From Candidatus Rokuibacteriota bacterium (lineage in GTDB: Bacteria; Methylomirabilota; Methylomirabilia; Rokubacteriales; CSP1-6): DNA of 45,579 nucleotides. Position numbers and translations under genes: made by a program. How positions within the stretch are numbered: position 1 is the first letter of the stretch; every line of letters starts with the position of its first letter. The stretch covers positions 1 through 45,579 of the forward strand of contig JAHFDK010000019.1 of the NCBI GenBank assembly GCA_023249095.1, given 5' to 3'. The notes beneath the pieces were generated by a model, which saw nothing but the letters and a program-made list of their open reading frames with translations, searched no databases and was not told the DNA's origin. Below are positions 17,383 through 25,297 of this stretch, piece by piece.

Positions 17383-19094
17383 TGACCAACGGCGCCGCGT
17401 CCGCAGCCCGGCATCTCGCGCCCTCGCGCGCGGACCGCCTCCTGCCCGCGCTCGGCGTCGGCGTCATCTGGCTCTTCCTGCTGCTCTTCCTCGTCTATCC
17501 GCTGATGCGGATCCTCTACGACGCGTTCAGCGACGATGCCGGGCGCCTGACGCTCACGAACTTCGTCGAGTTCGCCCGCGACCCCTATTACCTGCGCTCG
17601 CTCGTGAATTCGCTGCTGCTCGGCCTCGGCACCGTGGCGGCGACCTCGGTGCTGGGGTTCGCGGTGGCGTTTCTGCTCGTGCGCTACGATTTCGTGGGCC
17701 GCAACCTGTTCAGCTATTTGACCTTGATCCCGATCATCTCGCCGCCCCTGGTCGGCGTGCTCGGGTTCACGTTCATCATGGGCCGCGCCGGCACCGTGAA
17801 CGTGCTGCTCGAGGACTGGTTCGGGCTCGCCAAGCCATTGAACTTCGTGTACGGGCTGCACGGCGTCCTGCTGGTGGAGACGCTCCACCTCTTCCCGATG
17901 ATCACGCTGAACGTCGTGGACGCGCTCGCCAAGATCGACCCCGCGCTCGAGGAGGCGGCCGAGAGCGTCGGCGCCCGCGGCTGGAAAAAGCTCGTCACGA
18001 TCACGCTGCCCCTCACGACACCCGGGTACGTCGCCGGCGCGCTTCTGGTCTTTATCTGGACCTTTTCCGACTTCGCCACCCCGCTCGTGCTCGGCGTCCA
18101 CGATCTCCTCGCCTCGCAGGCGTACCTCAACATCGTCCAGTTCGTGGACCGGCGTCTGTTCCGGATGGGTATCGTGATCTCGGCGCTCATGGTGGCGCTC
18201 GCCGTCGTGTTCCTGGTGGCGGCGCGCCGGTACGTCGCGATCAAGGACTACTCGTCGCTCTCGTACTCGAAGATCGCCCGGCGGCGCCTCTCGCCTCTCC
18301 GCCAGGCGGCGGCGCTCGCGTTCCTCTCGTTCGTGATGCTCCTGTCGTTCATCCCCTACCTCGGCGTGGGCCTGGCGTCCGTCGGCAAGGGGTGGTCGCT
18401 GACCCCGTTCCCCCTGCGCTACACGCTCGGCTACTTCGAACGCGTCATCGTCGAGACGCCGAAGTACATCGTGAACAGCTTCCTCTACTCGACGCTCGCG
18501 GTGGTCCTGTGCGTCGCGATCGGCGTGCCGATCGCGTGGATCCTGGCACGCACGCGGCTGCCCGGCCGGGATACGCTCGACGGGCTCAACACCCTGATCC
18601 TCGCCATCCCCGGGACGGCCATCGGCATCGCCTACATCCGGGCGTTCCATTTCGACCTGCCCCTGGTGGGCCGCGGGCTCACGAGCCTCTGGATCATCCT
18701 GCCGCTCGTCCTCGCGATCCGTCGCCTGCCCTACACGGTGCGTGGCTCCTACGCGTCGCTCCTGCTCGTGCACCGGTCCATGGAGGAGGCCGCCGCGAGC
18801 GTGGGCGCGAGCGGGTTCCGCTCCTTCAGCGACGTGACGCTGCCGCTGATCTGGCGAGGCGTCCTCGTGGGCTCGCTCTTCTCCTTCATGACCTCGCTCC
18901 AGGAGGCCTCGGCAGTGCTGTTCCTGTCGCTCGGCGGCTGGGAGACCATCACGGTCGGAATCTTCTCCTTCTACATCGCCGGCAGCGCCAACGAGGCGGC
19001 GGCACTCGGCGTCATCCTCATCGTGGTGGCGGCCGTGAGCGTTACTCTCATCAATCGCATCGCTGGCACGCGCATGGGGGGGATGTTCGGTTAG
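17382..19094 (+). CDS. ABC transporter permease, two fused channel domains
   Basis: Inner-membrane permease of 570 residues, a fusion of two six-helix BPD_transp_1 domains as in FbpB/AfuB-type iron or sugar-phosphate importers. Each half has its ATPase-docking EAA loop: EEAAESVGARGWKKL near residue 190 and EEAAASVGASGFRSF near residue 467. The second half begins after the linker around residue 300 (SKIARRRLSPLRQA). The start ATG 17382 is the only one giving a sensible N-terminal tail before the first helix, yet no Shine-Dalgarno precedes it, because repeat copy B ends exactly there. It completes the importer with the genes at 15055 and 16217. The substrate is unknown. Confidence 0.88.
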   Translation: MTNGAASAARHLAPSRADRLLPALGVGVIWLFLLLFLVYPLMRILYDAFSDDAGRLTLTNFVEFARDPYYLRSLVNSLLLGLGTVAATSVLGFAVAFLLVRYDFVGRNLFSYLTLIPIISPPLVGVLGFTFIMGRAGTVNVLLEDWFGLAKPLNFVYGLHGVLLVETLHLFPMITLNVVDALAKIDPALEEAAESVGARGWKKLVTITLPLTTPGYVAGALLVFIWTFSDFATPLVLGVHDLLASQAYLNIVQFVDRRLFRMGIVISALMVALAVVFLVAARRYVAIKDYSSLSYSKIARRRLSPLRQAAALAFLSFVMLLSFIPYLGVGLASVGKGWSLTPFPLRYTLGYFERVIVETPKYIVNSFLYSTLAVVLCVAIGVPIAWILARTRLPGRDTLDGLNTLILAIPGTAIGIAYIRAFHFDLPLVGRGLTSLWIILPLVLAIRRLPYTVRGSYASLLLVHRSMEEAAASVGASGFRSFSDVTLPLIWRGVLVGSLFSFMTSLQEASAVLFLSLGGWETITVGIFSFYIAGSANEAAALGVILIVVAAVSVTLINRIAGTRMGGMFG

Positions 19095-19160
19095 GTTGTG
19101 CCGAACTCCTTGCTGAGACTGACTGTGTGCAAGACAGCGAAATTAGCCACTTGCGATCGC

Positions 19161-19189
19161 TTGTCGGCTTTGGATCAATATGCTAGTGT
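19161..19189 (+). promoter_or_regulatory. Candidate promoter of the atp block
   Basis: The 105-base gap before atpZ is markedly more AT-rich than its surroundings. TTGTCG (19161-19166), a 17-base spacer and TAGTGT (19184-19189) form a moderate sigma-70 match; an overlapping TATGCT (19180-19185) is an alternative -10. The ATG of atpZ follows at 19200, leaving almost no leader if this pair is right. Confidence 0.4.
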
Positions 19190-19199
19190 CCTTCTTCAC

Positions 19200-19436
19200 A
19201 TGGCGCCGTCCGGGGAGAAGGGGACCTGGAAAGCGCTCGGGGAGCTATCCTCGATCGGGCTGACGCTGGTGGTGGCGACGGTCATCGGGCTCGTCGCCGG
19301 CTACTACGCAGACCTTTGGCTGGGAACGAAGCCCTGGCTCCTGCTGATCGGGCTCGGACTCGGGATCGCGGCGGGATTCGTCAACCTCTTTCGATCGGTG
19401 AAGCGTGCGGAGCGGGAGCTCGATGACTCCAGGTGA
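19200..19436 (+). CDS. atpZ: AtpZ-like F-ATPase accessory membrane protein
   Basis: A 78-residue protein with a two-helix hairpin (GLTLVVATVIGLVAGYYADLW and the LLLIGLGLGIAAGF segment), the layout of the AtpZ/ATPase_gene1 family encoded before atpI in many F-ATPase operons. Reported roles of the AtpZ/AtpI family are ion transport and help in assembling the c-ring. The ATG at 19200 gives MAPSGEKGTWKALGELSSIG, matching the usual cytoplasmic start; a longer frame from 19098 runs back into the promoter region. The stop lies 14 bases inside the next gene, so the two are translationally coupled. Confidence 0.8.
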   Translation: MAPSGEKGTWKALGELSSIGLTLVVATVIGLVAGYYADLWLGTKPWLLLIGLGLGIAAGFVNLFRSVKRAERELDDSR

Positions 19437-19788
19437 GCTGACGACACGGGTGACGCTCGACACGTGCGCCGTCGTCGCTGTGCTCGCCGCGGTCGGTGCC
19501 TGGCTCGGCGGCGCCCCGGCGGGCTTGGGCGTCCTCGCAGGCGGAGCCCTCGCCGTGGTGAACTTCCGGTGGCTGGTGGCGCGCGCGTCGGCGGCGACCG
19601 CCGCCGGGAACGCGGCGGCGAGCGCGTGGCTCGTCGGGGCGGGACTGCGGTTCGCCGCGTGCACCGTCGCCTGTGCGCTCTTCCTCGCCACCGGCTGGGC
19701 GCACCCGGTTGCGCTGGTGGCGGGGTTCACCGTGTTGCCGTGCGACCTGATCGCGCGCGGGCTCGCGGGGGCGCGCACCGAGCGCTGA
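19423..19788 (+). CDS. atpI: AtpI-like ATP synthase accessory protein
   Basis: A 121-residue, four-helix membrane protein in the position and with the topology of AtpI, which aids insertion and assembly of the c-ring. Hydrophobic segments lie at about residues 13-30, 33-50, 67-85 and 90-110 (WLGGAPAGLGVLAGGALAVV, LRFAACTVACALFLATGWA). Sequence conservation in this family is low, so the call rests on size, topology and location. ATG 19423, preceded by GGGAG, overlaps atpZ; the longer frame from 19405 has no ribosome site. It ends two bases before atpB. Confidence 0.7.
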   Translation: MTPGELTTRVTLDTCAVVAVLAAVGAWLGGAPAGLGVLAGGALAVVNFRWLVARASAATAAGNAAASAWLVGAGLRFAACTVACALFLATGWAHPVALVAGFTVLPCDLIARGLAGARTER

Positions 19789-19790
19789 GC

Positions 19791-20558
19791 ATGGAAGCGA
19801 TCGAGCACCCTCCGATCTTCCGCCTGCCGGGCATCCCCGACCACGTGACGTACACGTGGCTCGTGATGATAATCCTGGCGGCGGTGACCTTCGCCGCGTC
19901 GCGCAACCTGCAGCTCGTCCCCCGGGGCATCCAGAACTTCCTGGAGGTCGTCCTCGAGCAGTTCACTCAGATGATCGACGACGTGATGGGCCACGAAGGC
20001 CGGCGCTACCTGCCGCTCCTGGCGACCCTCGGGCTGTTCATCCTCGCCGGCAATCTCATGAGCCTGGTGCCGGGGTTGGCCGGCCCGACCGGCAACCTCA
20101 ACACTACTGCCGCCTGTGCCATCGTCGTGTTCGTGGCCTACCACGGGATCGGCGCGCGGAAGCAGGGTGTGGTGGCGTATCTCAAGCACTTTGCGGGGCC
20201 CGTTCCCCTCCCGCTCAAGCCGCTCATGTTCGTGATCGAGCTGATCAGTCACCTTGCCCGTCCCCTCTCGCTGACGCTCCGACTCTTCGGCAACATGGTC
20301 GGAGGCCACATCCTGCTCGCCGTCATCTTCCTCCTGATGGGCCTGGACGGTCTGATCGGCTGGGCGCTGTCGGGTAGCGTGGTGGGCGCCGTCGTCGGCG
20401 GGATCGGTGGCGTGGTCACGATCGTCTTCACGGTCGGGTTCCTCTACCCCTTGAAGATCCTGGTGGCCTTTCTGCAGGCGTTCATCTTCGTGATGCTGAC
20501 GATGCTGTACATTTCAGGAGCGATCGAAGAGGCCGATCACCATTCCGAGCACCACTAG
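19791..20558 (+). CDS. atpB: ATP synthase F0 subunit a
   Basis: Stator channel subunit that carries ions to and from the rotating c-ring, 255 residues. The essential arginine is R164 in LTLRLFGNMVGGHILL; the C-terminal helix LVAFLQAFIFVMLTMLYISG is the last channel helix and ends with a His-rich tail (ADHHSEHH). The ATG at 19791 follows the AtpI-like stop by two bases. Only atpB and atpE are present here; the genes for subunits b, delta, alpha, gamma, beta and epsilon are not adjacent, so the ATP synthase genes are split between at least two loci. Confidence 0.96.
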   Translation: MEAIEHPPIFRLPGIPDHVTYTWLVMIILAAVTFAASRNLQLVPRGIQNFLEVVLEQFTQMIDDVMGHEGRRYLPLLATLGLFILAGNLMSLVPGLAGPTGNLNTTAACAIVVFVAYHGIGARKQGVVAYLKHFAGPVPLPLKPLMFVIELISHLARPLSLTLRLFGNMVGGHILLAVIFLLMGLDGLIGWALSGSVVGAVVGGIGGVVTIVFTVGFLYPLKILVAFLQAFIFVMLTMLYISGAIEEADHHSEHH

Positions 20559-20585
20559 CGGATCACACGCATAGAGGAGGGAGTC

Positions 20586-20912
20586 GTGCGACGTTCACTG
20601 ATTCTGGGAGGTGTGGCGGTTCTGGTGTTCCCGACCGCGGCGCTGGCGGCTGACGGCGCGAGCGGCGGTTGGATCGGTCCGTTCGCCGTCATCGCTGCGG
20701 GCATCGGCATGGCGATCGCGGCGGGCTTGTGCGGGCTCGGTCAGGGCAGGGCGGTTGCATCGGCCGTCGACGCGATGGCCCGGCAGCCGGGGGCCGCGGC
20801 GCGGATCCAAACCGCGATGATCATCGGGCTGGCGTTGATCGAGTCCCTCGCGATCTACACGCTCGTCATCGCGTTGATCCTCCTGTTCGTGAAGGGCATA
20901 CAGTTTTCGTGA
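20586..20912 (+). CDS. atpE: ATP synthase F0 subunit c, with signal-like N-terminus
   Basis: Rotor-ring proteolipid, 108 residues, longer than the usual 75-90 because of an N-terminal extension of about 21 residues ending AALA-AD that resembles a cleavable signal peptide. The ion site is E86 in [20 protein letters not shown], and the cytoplasmic loop is MARQPGAA. Q53 in GLGQGRA lies 33 residues before E86, exactly as Q32 and E65 do in the sodium-driven ring of Ilyobacter. S87 and Y91 also match S66 and Y70, while T67 is replaced by leucine. Sodium coupling is therefore possible but not proven. A strong AGGAGGG precedes GTG 20586. Confidence 0.95.
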   Translation: MRRSLILGGVAVLVFPTAALAADGASGGWIGPFAVIAAGIGMAIAAGLCGLGQGRAVASAVDAMARQPGAAARIQTAMIIGLALIESLAIYTLVIALILLFVKGIQFS

Positions 20913-20932
20913 CGTCCAGCGGATAAGGGGAT

Positions 20933-20971
20933 CGGCGCGCCGCACGCGCCCCGCGCGCGGCGCGCCGCACG
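20933..20971. repeat. 14 bp direct repeat before rex
   Basis: CGGCGCGCCGCACG occurs at 20933-20946 and again at 20958-20971, immediately before the rex ATG. Each contains the 10-base palindrome CGGCGCGCCG, so the two can also pair as a hairpin across 11 bases. It could be an operator or an atp-end terminator stem, but there is no T run and no Rex-type TTGTGAA half-site. Confidence 0.5.
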
Positions 20972-21622
20972 ATGACGCCACGCGCGAGCGCCCGCCTTCC
21001 GAAGATCCCGGAGATGACGATCCGTCGTCTCTCGGTCTACACTCGGTGTCTCCTGCAGCTCGAGGAGGACGGGGTCAAGACCGTGTCCTCCCAGGAGCTG
21101 GCGGAGCGGTTCACCCTCAACTCGGCGCAGGTCCGGAAGGACCTCGCCTATTTCGGTGAGTTCGGCGTACGCGGCATCGGCTACTACGTCTCGGGCCTGA
21201 AGGCCGAGCTGCAGCGGATCCTCGGCCTCGATCGCGAGTGGGCGGTGGCGCTGGTCGGTTTCGGCAATCTCGGCTCGGCGCTCTTTCACTACAGAGGGTT
21301 CGCCCGCCAGGGGTTCAGGATCGCGGCGATCTTCGACGAGGACCCGCGCAAGGTGGCGCGCGAGATCGACTCGACGCCCATCTTCCCGAGCCGTGATCTC
21401 GGCCGCGAAGTGAAAGCGCGCGGGATCCAGATGGCGATCGTCGCGGTGCCGTCGGATGCGGCCCAGTCCGTCGCCGATCAGCTGGTGGCCGCGGGCATCA
21501 AGGCCATCTTGAATTTCGCGCCGGCGCGGATCAAAGTCCCGAAGGACGTGCGGCTCAAGCACGTCGATCTCTCGATCGAGCTCGAAACCCTCTCTTTCTA
21601 TCTCGCCAAAACCTCCGGCTAA
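20972..21622 (+). CDS. rex: Redox-sensing transcriptional repressor Rex
   Basis: DNA-binding repressor that senses the NADH/NAD+ ratio, 216 residues. The N-terminal winged helix (LPKIPEMTIRRLSVYTRCL, then SSQELAERFTLNSAQVRKDL) is characteristic of Rex, and the NAD-binding Rossmann domain starts about residue 90 with VALVGFGNLGSALFHYRGF. The C-terminal swapped helix is HVDLSIELETLSFYLAK. The start ATG 20972 was kept, as it gives a short tail before the conserved LPKIPE. Its position after atpB-atpE and in a genome with nuo genes suits control of respiration and energy metabolism. No classical Rex operator is visible in this window. Confidence 0.95.
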   Translation: MTPRASARLPKIPEMTIRRLSVYTRCLLQLEEDGVKTVSSQELAERFTLNSAQVRKDLAYFGEFGVRGIGYYVSGLKAELQRILGLDREWAVALVGFGNLGSALFHYRGFARQGFRIAAIFDEDPRKVAREIDSTPIFPSRDLGREVKARGIQMAIVAVPSDAAQSVADQLVAAGIKAILNFAPARIKVPKDVRLKHVDLSIELETLSFYLAKTSG

Positions 21623-21623
21623 C

Positions 21624-21795
21624 GGGCCGGGGCTGGGGCTGGGGGGTCACGGGAAGGGTCGCGACGACCACGCGGCACGCGCCCGCTGCCCCCGGGGTGG
21701 CTGGGCTCCATCTGGACCACGTCGCGCGCGTCGCCGCTCGGCGGGAACGGGTCGCTGCGACCCTTCCCGTGACCCCCCAGCCCCAGCCCCGGCCC
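21624..21795 (+). repeat. Hairpin element 1, perfect 39 bp inverted arms
   Basis: The left arm 21624-21662 is perfectly complementary to the right arm 21757-21795, separated by 94 bases. The left arm starts GGGCCGGGGCTGGGGCTG and continues into GGGGGG, giving four G-runs with loops of two bases, a canonical G-quadruplex pattern. The right arm has it on the other strand. The interior holds a segment (21668-21716) shared in inverted orientation with element 2, and GGCGGGAACG (21740-21749) near the right arm. It starts two bases after the rex stop, so it could also end rex transcription, although no T run follows. Confidence 0.9.
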
Positions 21796-21876
21796 TGAGC
21801 GCTACGTCTAGCAGCTAGCAGCATCGATGCCGGCACCTCCAAGGGTCGACGCGCTTGCGTGCCGCGCACGGGCGAC

Positions 21877-22038
21877 GGGCCGGCGGGCACCGGGCAGGGT
21901 GGGAGGGGTTCAGGGACTCGTTCCCGCCAACTGGCGGCGGGCGCCGCGCGTCCGGATGGAGCCCAGCCGCCGCGGGGCAGCGGACGCGTGCCGCGTGGTC
22001 CCTGAACCCCTCCCACCCTGCCCGGTGCCCACCGGCCC
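21877..22038 (-). repeat. Hairpin element 2, 40 bp inverted arms, inverted copy
   Basis: The left arm 21877-21916 pairs with 21999-22038 with a single mismatch, across 82 bases. The arms share only the outer GGGCCGG and general G-richness with element 1, yet remain self-complementary, and again contain four or more GGG runs. The interior (21951-21998), read on the minus strand, repeats the 49-base interior of element 1 (CCACGCGGCACGCG through GGGCTCCATC) with few changes. GGCGGGAACG is present too. Element 2 is therefore an inverted relative of element 1 and ends 37 bases before the mfd start. Confidence 0.9.
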
Positions 22039-22075
22039 GCCTCCAGTGGCGTGGTACCGTAGAGTGCTCGGTTCG

Positions 22076-25000
22076 ATGCTGAGAGCGTGGCCGGCTTTTG
22101 AAGCGCTGGCGAAGTCCTTTGCTGAGGGAGATCCCTGCCTGCGCATCGCCGGCCTCACCGGTGCGGCGCGTGCCCTCGCCGTTGCCGAGCTCCTGCAGAC
22201 GCATCCGCGCCCCGCCCTCGTCGTGGTCGGCGGCGTGGCCGACGCGCATCGCTGGACTCAGGATCTGAGGCTCTTCGGAACCGCCGCGCTCGAGTTTCCC
22301 GCACCGGAGCCCCGGCTCTGGCGCGGCGGCCATCATCGGGAGGCGGACGCCGAGCGGGCGATGATCTCGCGGCGGCTCACGGTGGCCGACCCAGTGACCG
22401 TCGTCGCCACGCCCGCGGCGCTGACCGCGCCGCTCTTGAGTCGCGCCGAGTTTGCCGAGCGCACGCTCCGGCTCACGACCGGCGACCGCCTCGACCGCGA
22501 GCTCCTGCTCGAGGCGCTCGAGCGGTGCTGCTACGAGCGGGTCGAGACGGTCGTCGCGGTAGGGCAGTGGAGTGTGCGCGGGGGTATCGTCGACGTGTTC
22601 TCCCCCAGCCAGTCGAGCCCGGCGCGACTCGAGTTCTCCGGCGACGACGTCGAGTCGATCCGTCTCTTCGACCCCACGTCCCAGCGCTCAGTCGTGTCGC
22701 TCGACGAACTGCTCGTCCTGCCGCTCGCCCCCGAGGACGGCGGGTACGAGCAGAGCGCGCGCCTGCTCGACTATCTGCCGGCAACAGCGCCGATCGTGGT
22801 CGACGTGCCGAAATTGCTCGATGGGCCGACCGAAGAGGCTCCGGCGGATCCGCCACTCCGCGAACGGCTCGCCGGCCGTCAGCTCATCGAGCTGAGCCTG
22901 GTCGCCGGCACCTCCAGCGCGGCGGCCGGGGTGTCCGCGGCGACCGAGTTCACGCTGGAGACTCACGAGGTGCCGCGCTTCACCGGACGCTTCAATCAGC
23001 TCACCGTGGAGCTCGGACGCTGGCGCGACGAGGGCTTTCGCGTCCGGCTGACCGCCGCCGACGACCGCCAGGCGGAGCACCTGCGCCAGATCCTGCGCGA
23101 GCACGGGGTCGAGGCCGTGGTCGCGGTGTCGCTCGAGGGGTCGGAGTCGCTGGCGGTCGTCGTGGGCGAGTGTTCGGCCGGATTCGCGATCCCCGCCCTC
23201 GGCGTCATCGTGCTCACCGAGGGGGAGGTCTTCGGCTCTCGCCGGCGGTCGCTGCGCCGGCCGAAATACCAGCGCGGCGCCGCCCTCACGGCGTTCACCG
23301 ATCTCGCGATCGGCGACATCGTCGTCCACGAGGACCACGGGCTCGGACGCTACCTCGGCCTGCAGACGATGAGGATCGGCGACCGCGAGGGCGACTTCCT
23401 CCTGCTCGAGTATTCGGAGGGCAACCGGCTCTACCTGCCGGTCCAGCGCCTCGACCTCGTCTCGAAGTACCTCGGCGGAGACGCTGGCGCCGCGCGGCTC
23501 GACCGCCTCGGTGGCGCGTCCTGGCAGCGCGTAAAGGAGTCCGTCCGCGCCGCGCTGCGCGAGATGGCCGAGGGGCTGCTCCGACTCTACGCGCAACGAG
23601 CCGTGGCCGACGGCCACGCGTTCGCATCGGACACGCCCTGGCAGCGTGAGTTCGAGACGGCGTTCAGGTTCGAGGAGACGCCGGATCAGCTCCGAGCGAT
23701 CGAGGACGCCAAGCGCGACATGGAATCCGATCGCCCGATGGACCGGCTCGTCGCGGGCGACGTGGGGTACGGCAAGACGGAGGTGGCGCTTCGCGCCGCC
23801 TTCAAGGCGGTGGCCGACGGTACGCAGGTCGCGGTCCTGGTGCCGACCACGGTGCTGGCCCAGCAGCACTGGGCCACGTTCGCCGACCGATTCGCACCGT
23901 TTCCAGCCCGGGTCGAGCTGCTGTCGCGCTTCCGCGCGCCCAAGGAGCAGCGTGCAGTCGTCGAGGGGTTGCGCCACGGCACCGTGGACGTCGTGATCGG
24001 TACGCATCGGCTCCTGTCGAAAGACGTCGCGTTCAAGAACCTGGGTCTTCTGGTCGTCGACGAAGAGCACCGGTTCGGCGTCGCCCACAAGGAGCGGATG
24101 AAGCAGCTGCGCGCCTCCGTGGACGTGCTGGCGCTCACGGCCACCCCGATTCCACGGACCCTGTACATGTCGCTCTCCGGCGTCCGGGACATGTCGGTGA
24201 TCGAGACCGCGCCGCTCGACCGGCTGCCCGTCGAGACGGTCATCCGCCGCTTCAGCCGGGGCGTCATCAAGGAGGCGCTCGAGCGTGAGCTGGAGCGCGG
24301 CGGCCAGGTGTTCTTCGTCCACAACCGCGTCCAGTCGTTGCCCTCGATGGCGAAGCTCGTCCAGGAGCTGGTTCCCGACGCGCGCGTCATCATGGGCCAC
24401 GGCCAGATGAAGGAGCGCGAGCTCGAAGCCGCGATGGTGAAGTTCGTCACCGGCCAGGCGGATGTGCTGGTCTCCACGGCCATCGTCGAGTCGGGGCTGG
24501 ATATCCCCGCGTCCAACACCATCATCGTCAACCGCGCGGATCGCTTCGGGCTCGCCCAGCTCTACCAGCTCCGGGGACGGGTCGGGCGCGAGCGCCAGCA
24601 GGCGTACGCCTACCTGCTTGTGCCCGCGGACGGCCGGGTGGACGAGCAGGCGCAGCGGCGCCTCCGGGCTCTCCAGGAGCTGACCGAGCTCGGCTCGGGG
24701 TTCAAGCTCGCGCTACGCGACCTCGAGATCCGCGGCGCCGGGAACCTCCTGGGTGCCCAGCAGCATGGCCACATCGCCGCGGTGGGCTACGATCTTTATT
24801 CGAAGCTCCTGGCCGAAGCCGTGCGAGAATTGGCCGGCCGACCGACCGCCACCACGGTCGAACCGGTGATCAGCGTGACCGTGGAAGGATTCTTACCCGA
24901 CGACTATGTGCCAGAGGTCAATCAACGGCTCGCTCTCTACAAGCGCCTCGCCGGCGCCGCCGGCGACTCGGAGGTTGCCGACCTCCGCGCGGAGCTGGCC

Positions 25001-25297
25001 GACCGCTTCGGCCCTTTGCCCGCCGCCGCCGGGCAGCTCCTCGACATCGTGCGCATCCGCGTCGCCGCGCGCCCGGTGGGTGTCGAGAAGATCGAGGCGG
25101 GCGACGGCAAGGCGCTCGTCACCTTCTCCCCCGCGACCCCGCTCGAGCCCGAGCGGCTCGTCCATGCCATCGAGCGGAGCCATGGTCGACTCAAGATGAA
25201 ACGCGAGTTCACGCTCGAAGCGACGATCGCGCGTGGAGAGTGGCCGCGCGTCCGAGACTCACTTCTCGGCCTTCTCGACGGTCTGAGCCGCTCGTGA
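22076..25297 (+). CDS. mfd: Transcription-repair coupling factor
   Basis: ATP-dependent translocase that removes RNA polymerase stalled at DNA lesions and recruits UvrA. With ATG 22076 it has 1073 residues (E. coli 1148). In order come an N-terminal UvrB-like region (WSVRGGIVDVFSPSQ near 165), the CarD-like RNA-polymerase-interacting domain (GDIVVHEDHGLGRYLGLQ near 412), and the helicase core with Walker A GDVGYGKTEVA (about 560), VVDEEHRFGV (about 661), TATPIPRTLYMS and LYQLRGRVGR. The C-terminal TRCF domain contains ALYKRLAGAAGDSE. The longer open frame to 21827 was rejected because it translates the hairpin element; GTG 22064 is a possible alternative start. The stop overlaps the next gene by four bases. 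Confidence 0.96.
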   Translation: MLRAWPAFEALAKSFAEGDPCLRIAGLTGAARALAVAELLQTHPRPALVVVGGVADAHRWTQDLRLFGTAALEFPAPEPRLWRGGHHREADAERAMISRRLTVADPVTVVATPAALTAPLLSRAEFAERTLRLTTGDRLDRELLLEALERCCYERVETVVAVGQWSVRGGIVDVFSPSQSSPARLEFSGDDVESIRLFDPTSQRSVVSLDELLVLPLAPEDGGYEQSARLLDYLPATAPIVVDVPKLLDGPTEEAPADPPLRERLAGRQLIELSLVAGTSSAAAGVSAATEFTLETHEVPRFTGRFNQLTVELGRWRDEGFRVRLTAADDRQAEHLRQILREHGVEAVVAVSLEGSESLAVVVGECSAGFAIPALGVIVLTEGEVFGSRRRSLRRPKYQRGAALTAFTDLAIGDIVVHEDHGLGRYLGLQTMRIGDREGDFLLLEYSEGNRLYLPVQRLDLVSKYLGGDAGAARLDRLGGASWQRVKESVRAALREMAEGLLRLYAQRAVADGHAFASDTPWQREFETAFRFEETPDQLRAIEDAKRDMESDRPMDRLVAGDVGYGKTEVALRAAFKAVADGTQVAVLVPTTVLAQQHWATFADRFAPFPARVELLSRFRAPKEQRAVVEGLRHGTVDVVIGTHRLLSKDVAFKNLGLLVVDEEHRFGVAHKERMKQLRASVDVLALTATPIPRTLYMSLSGVRDMSVIETAPLDRLPVETVIRRFSRGVIKEALERELERGGQVFFVHNRVQSLPSMAKLVQELVPDARVIMGHGQMKERELEAAMVKFVTGQADVLVSTAIVESGLDIPASNTIIVNRADRFGLAQLYQLRGRVGRERQQAYAYLLVPADGRVDEQAQRRLRALQELTELGSGFKLALRDLEIRGAGNLLGAQQHGHIAAVGYDLYSKLLAEAVRELAGRPTATTVEPVISVTVEGFLPDDYVPEVNQRLALYKRLAGAAGDSEVADLRAELADRFGPLPAAAGQLLDIVRIRVAARPVGVEKIEAGDGKALVTFSPATPLEPERLVHAIERSHGRLKMKREFTLEATIARGEWPRVRDSLLGLLDGLSRS

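Larger units (their letters stand above)
21623..22075. other. 453-base gene-free stretch holding two hairpin elements
   Basis: Between rex and mfd there is no convincing gene. An open frame runs through 21827-22075 into mfd, but its translation is only that of the second hairpin element and is not typical of Mfd. The stretch contains hairpin element 1 (21624-21795), an 81-base spacer, and inverted hairpin element 2 (21877-22038). I see no clear promoter for mfd, though TACCGTAGAGT just downstream of element 2 is the least GC-rich part. Confidence 0.8.

Noticed and set aside
20913..20971. Rex operator or terminator before rex
   Set aside because: GC-rich direct repeats only; no TTGTGAA-type half-site and no T run.
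21668..21716. Membership of the mfd-upstream hairpin elements in the 66 bp repeat family
   Set aside because: GGGGTGGC and GGGCTCC are shared by eye, but the full 17-base core and both ends are absent; similarity looks accidental.
21827..22075. N-terminal extension of Mfd by 83 residues
   Set aside because: The extension is the translation of hairpin element 2; Mfd of normal type begins at 22076.
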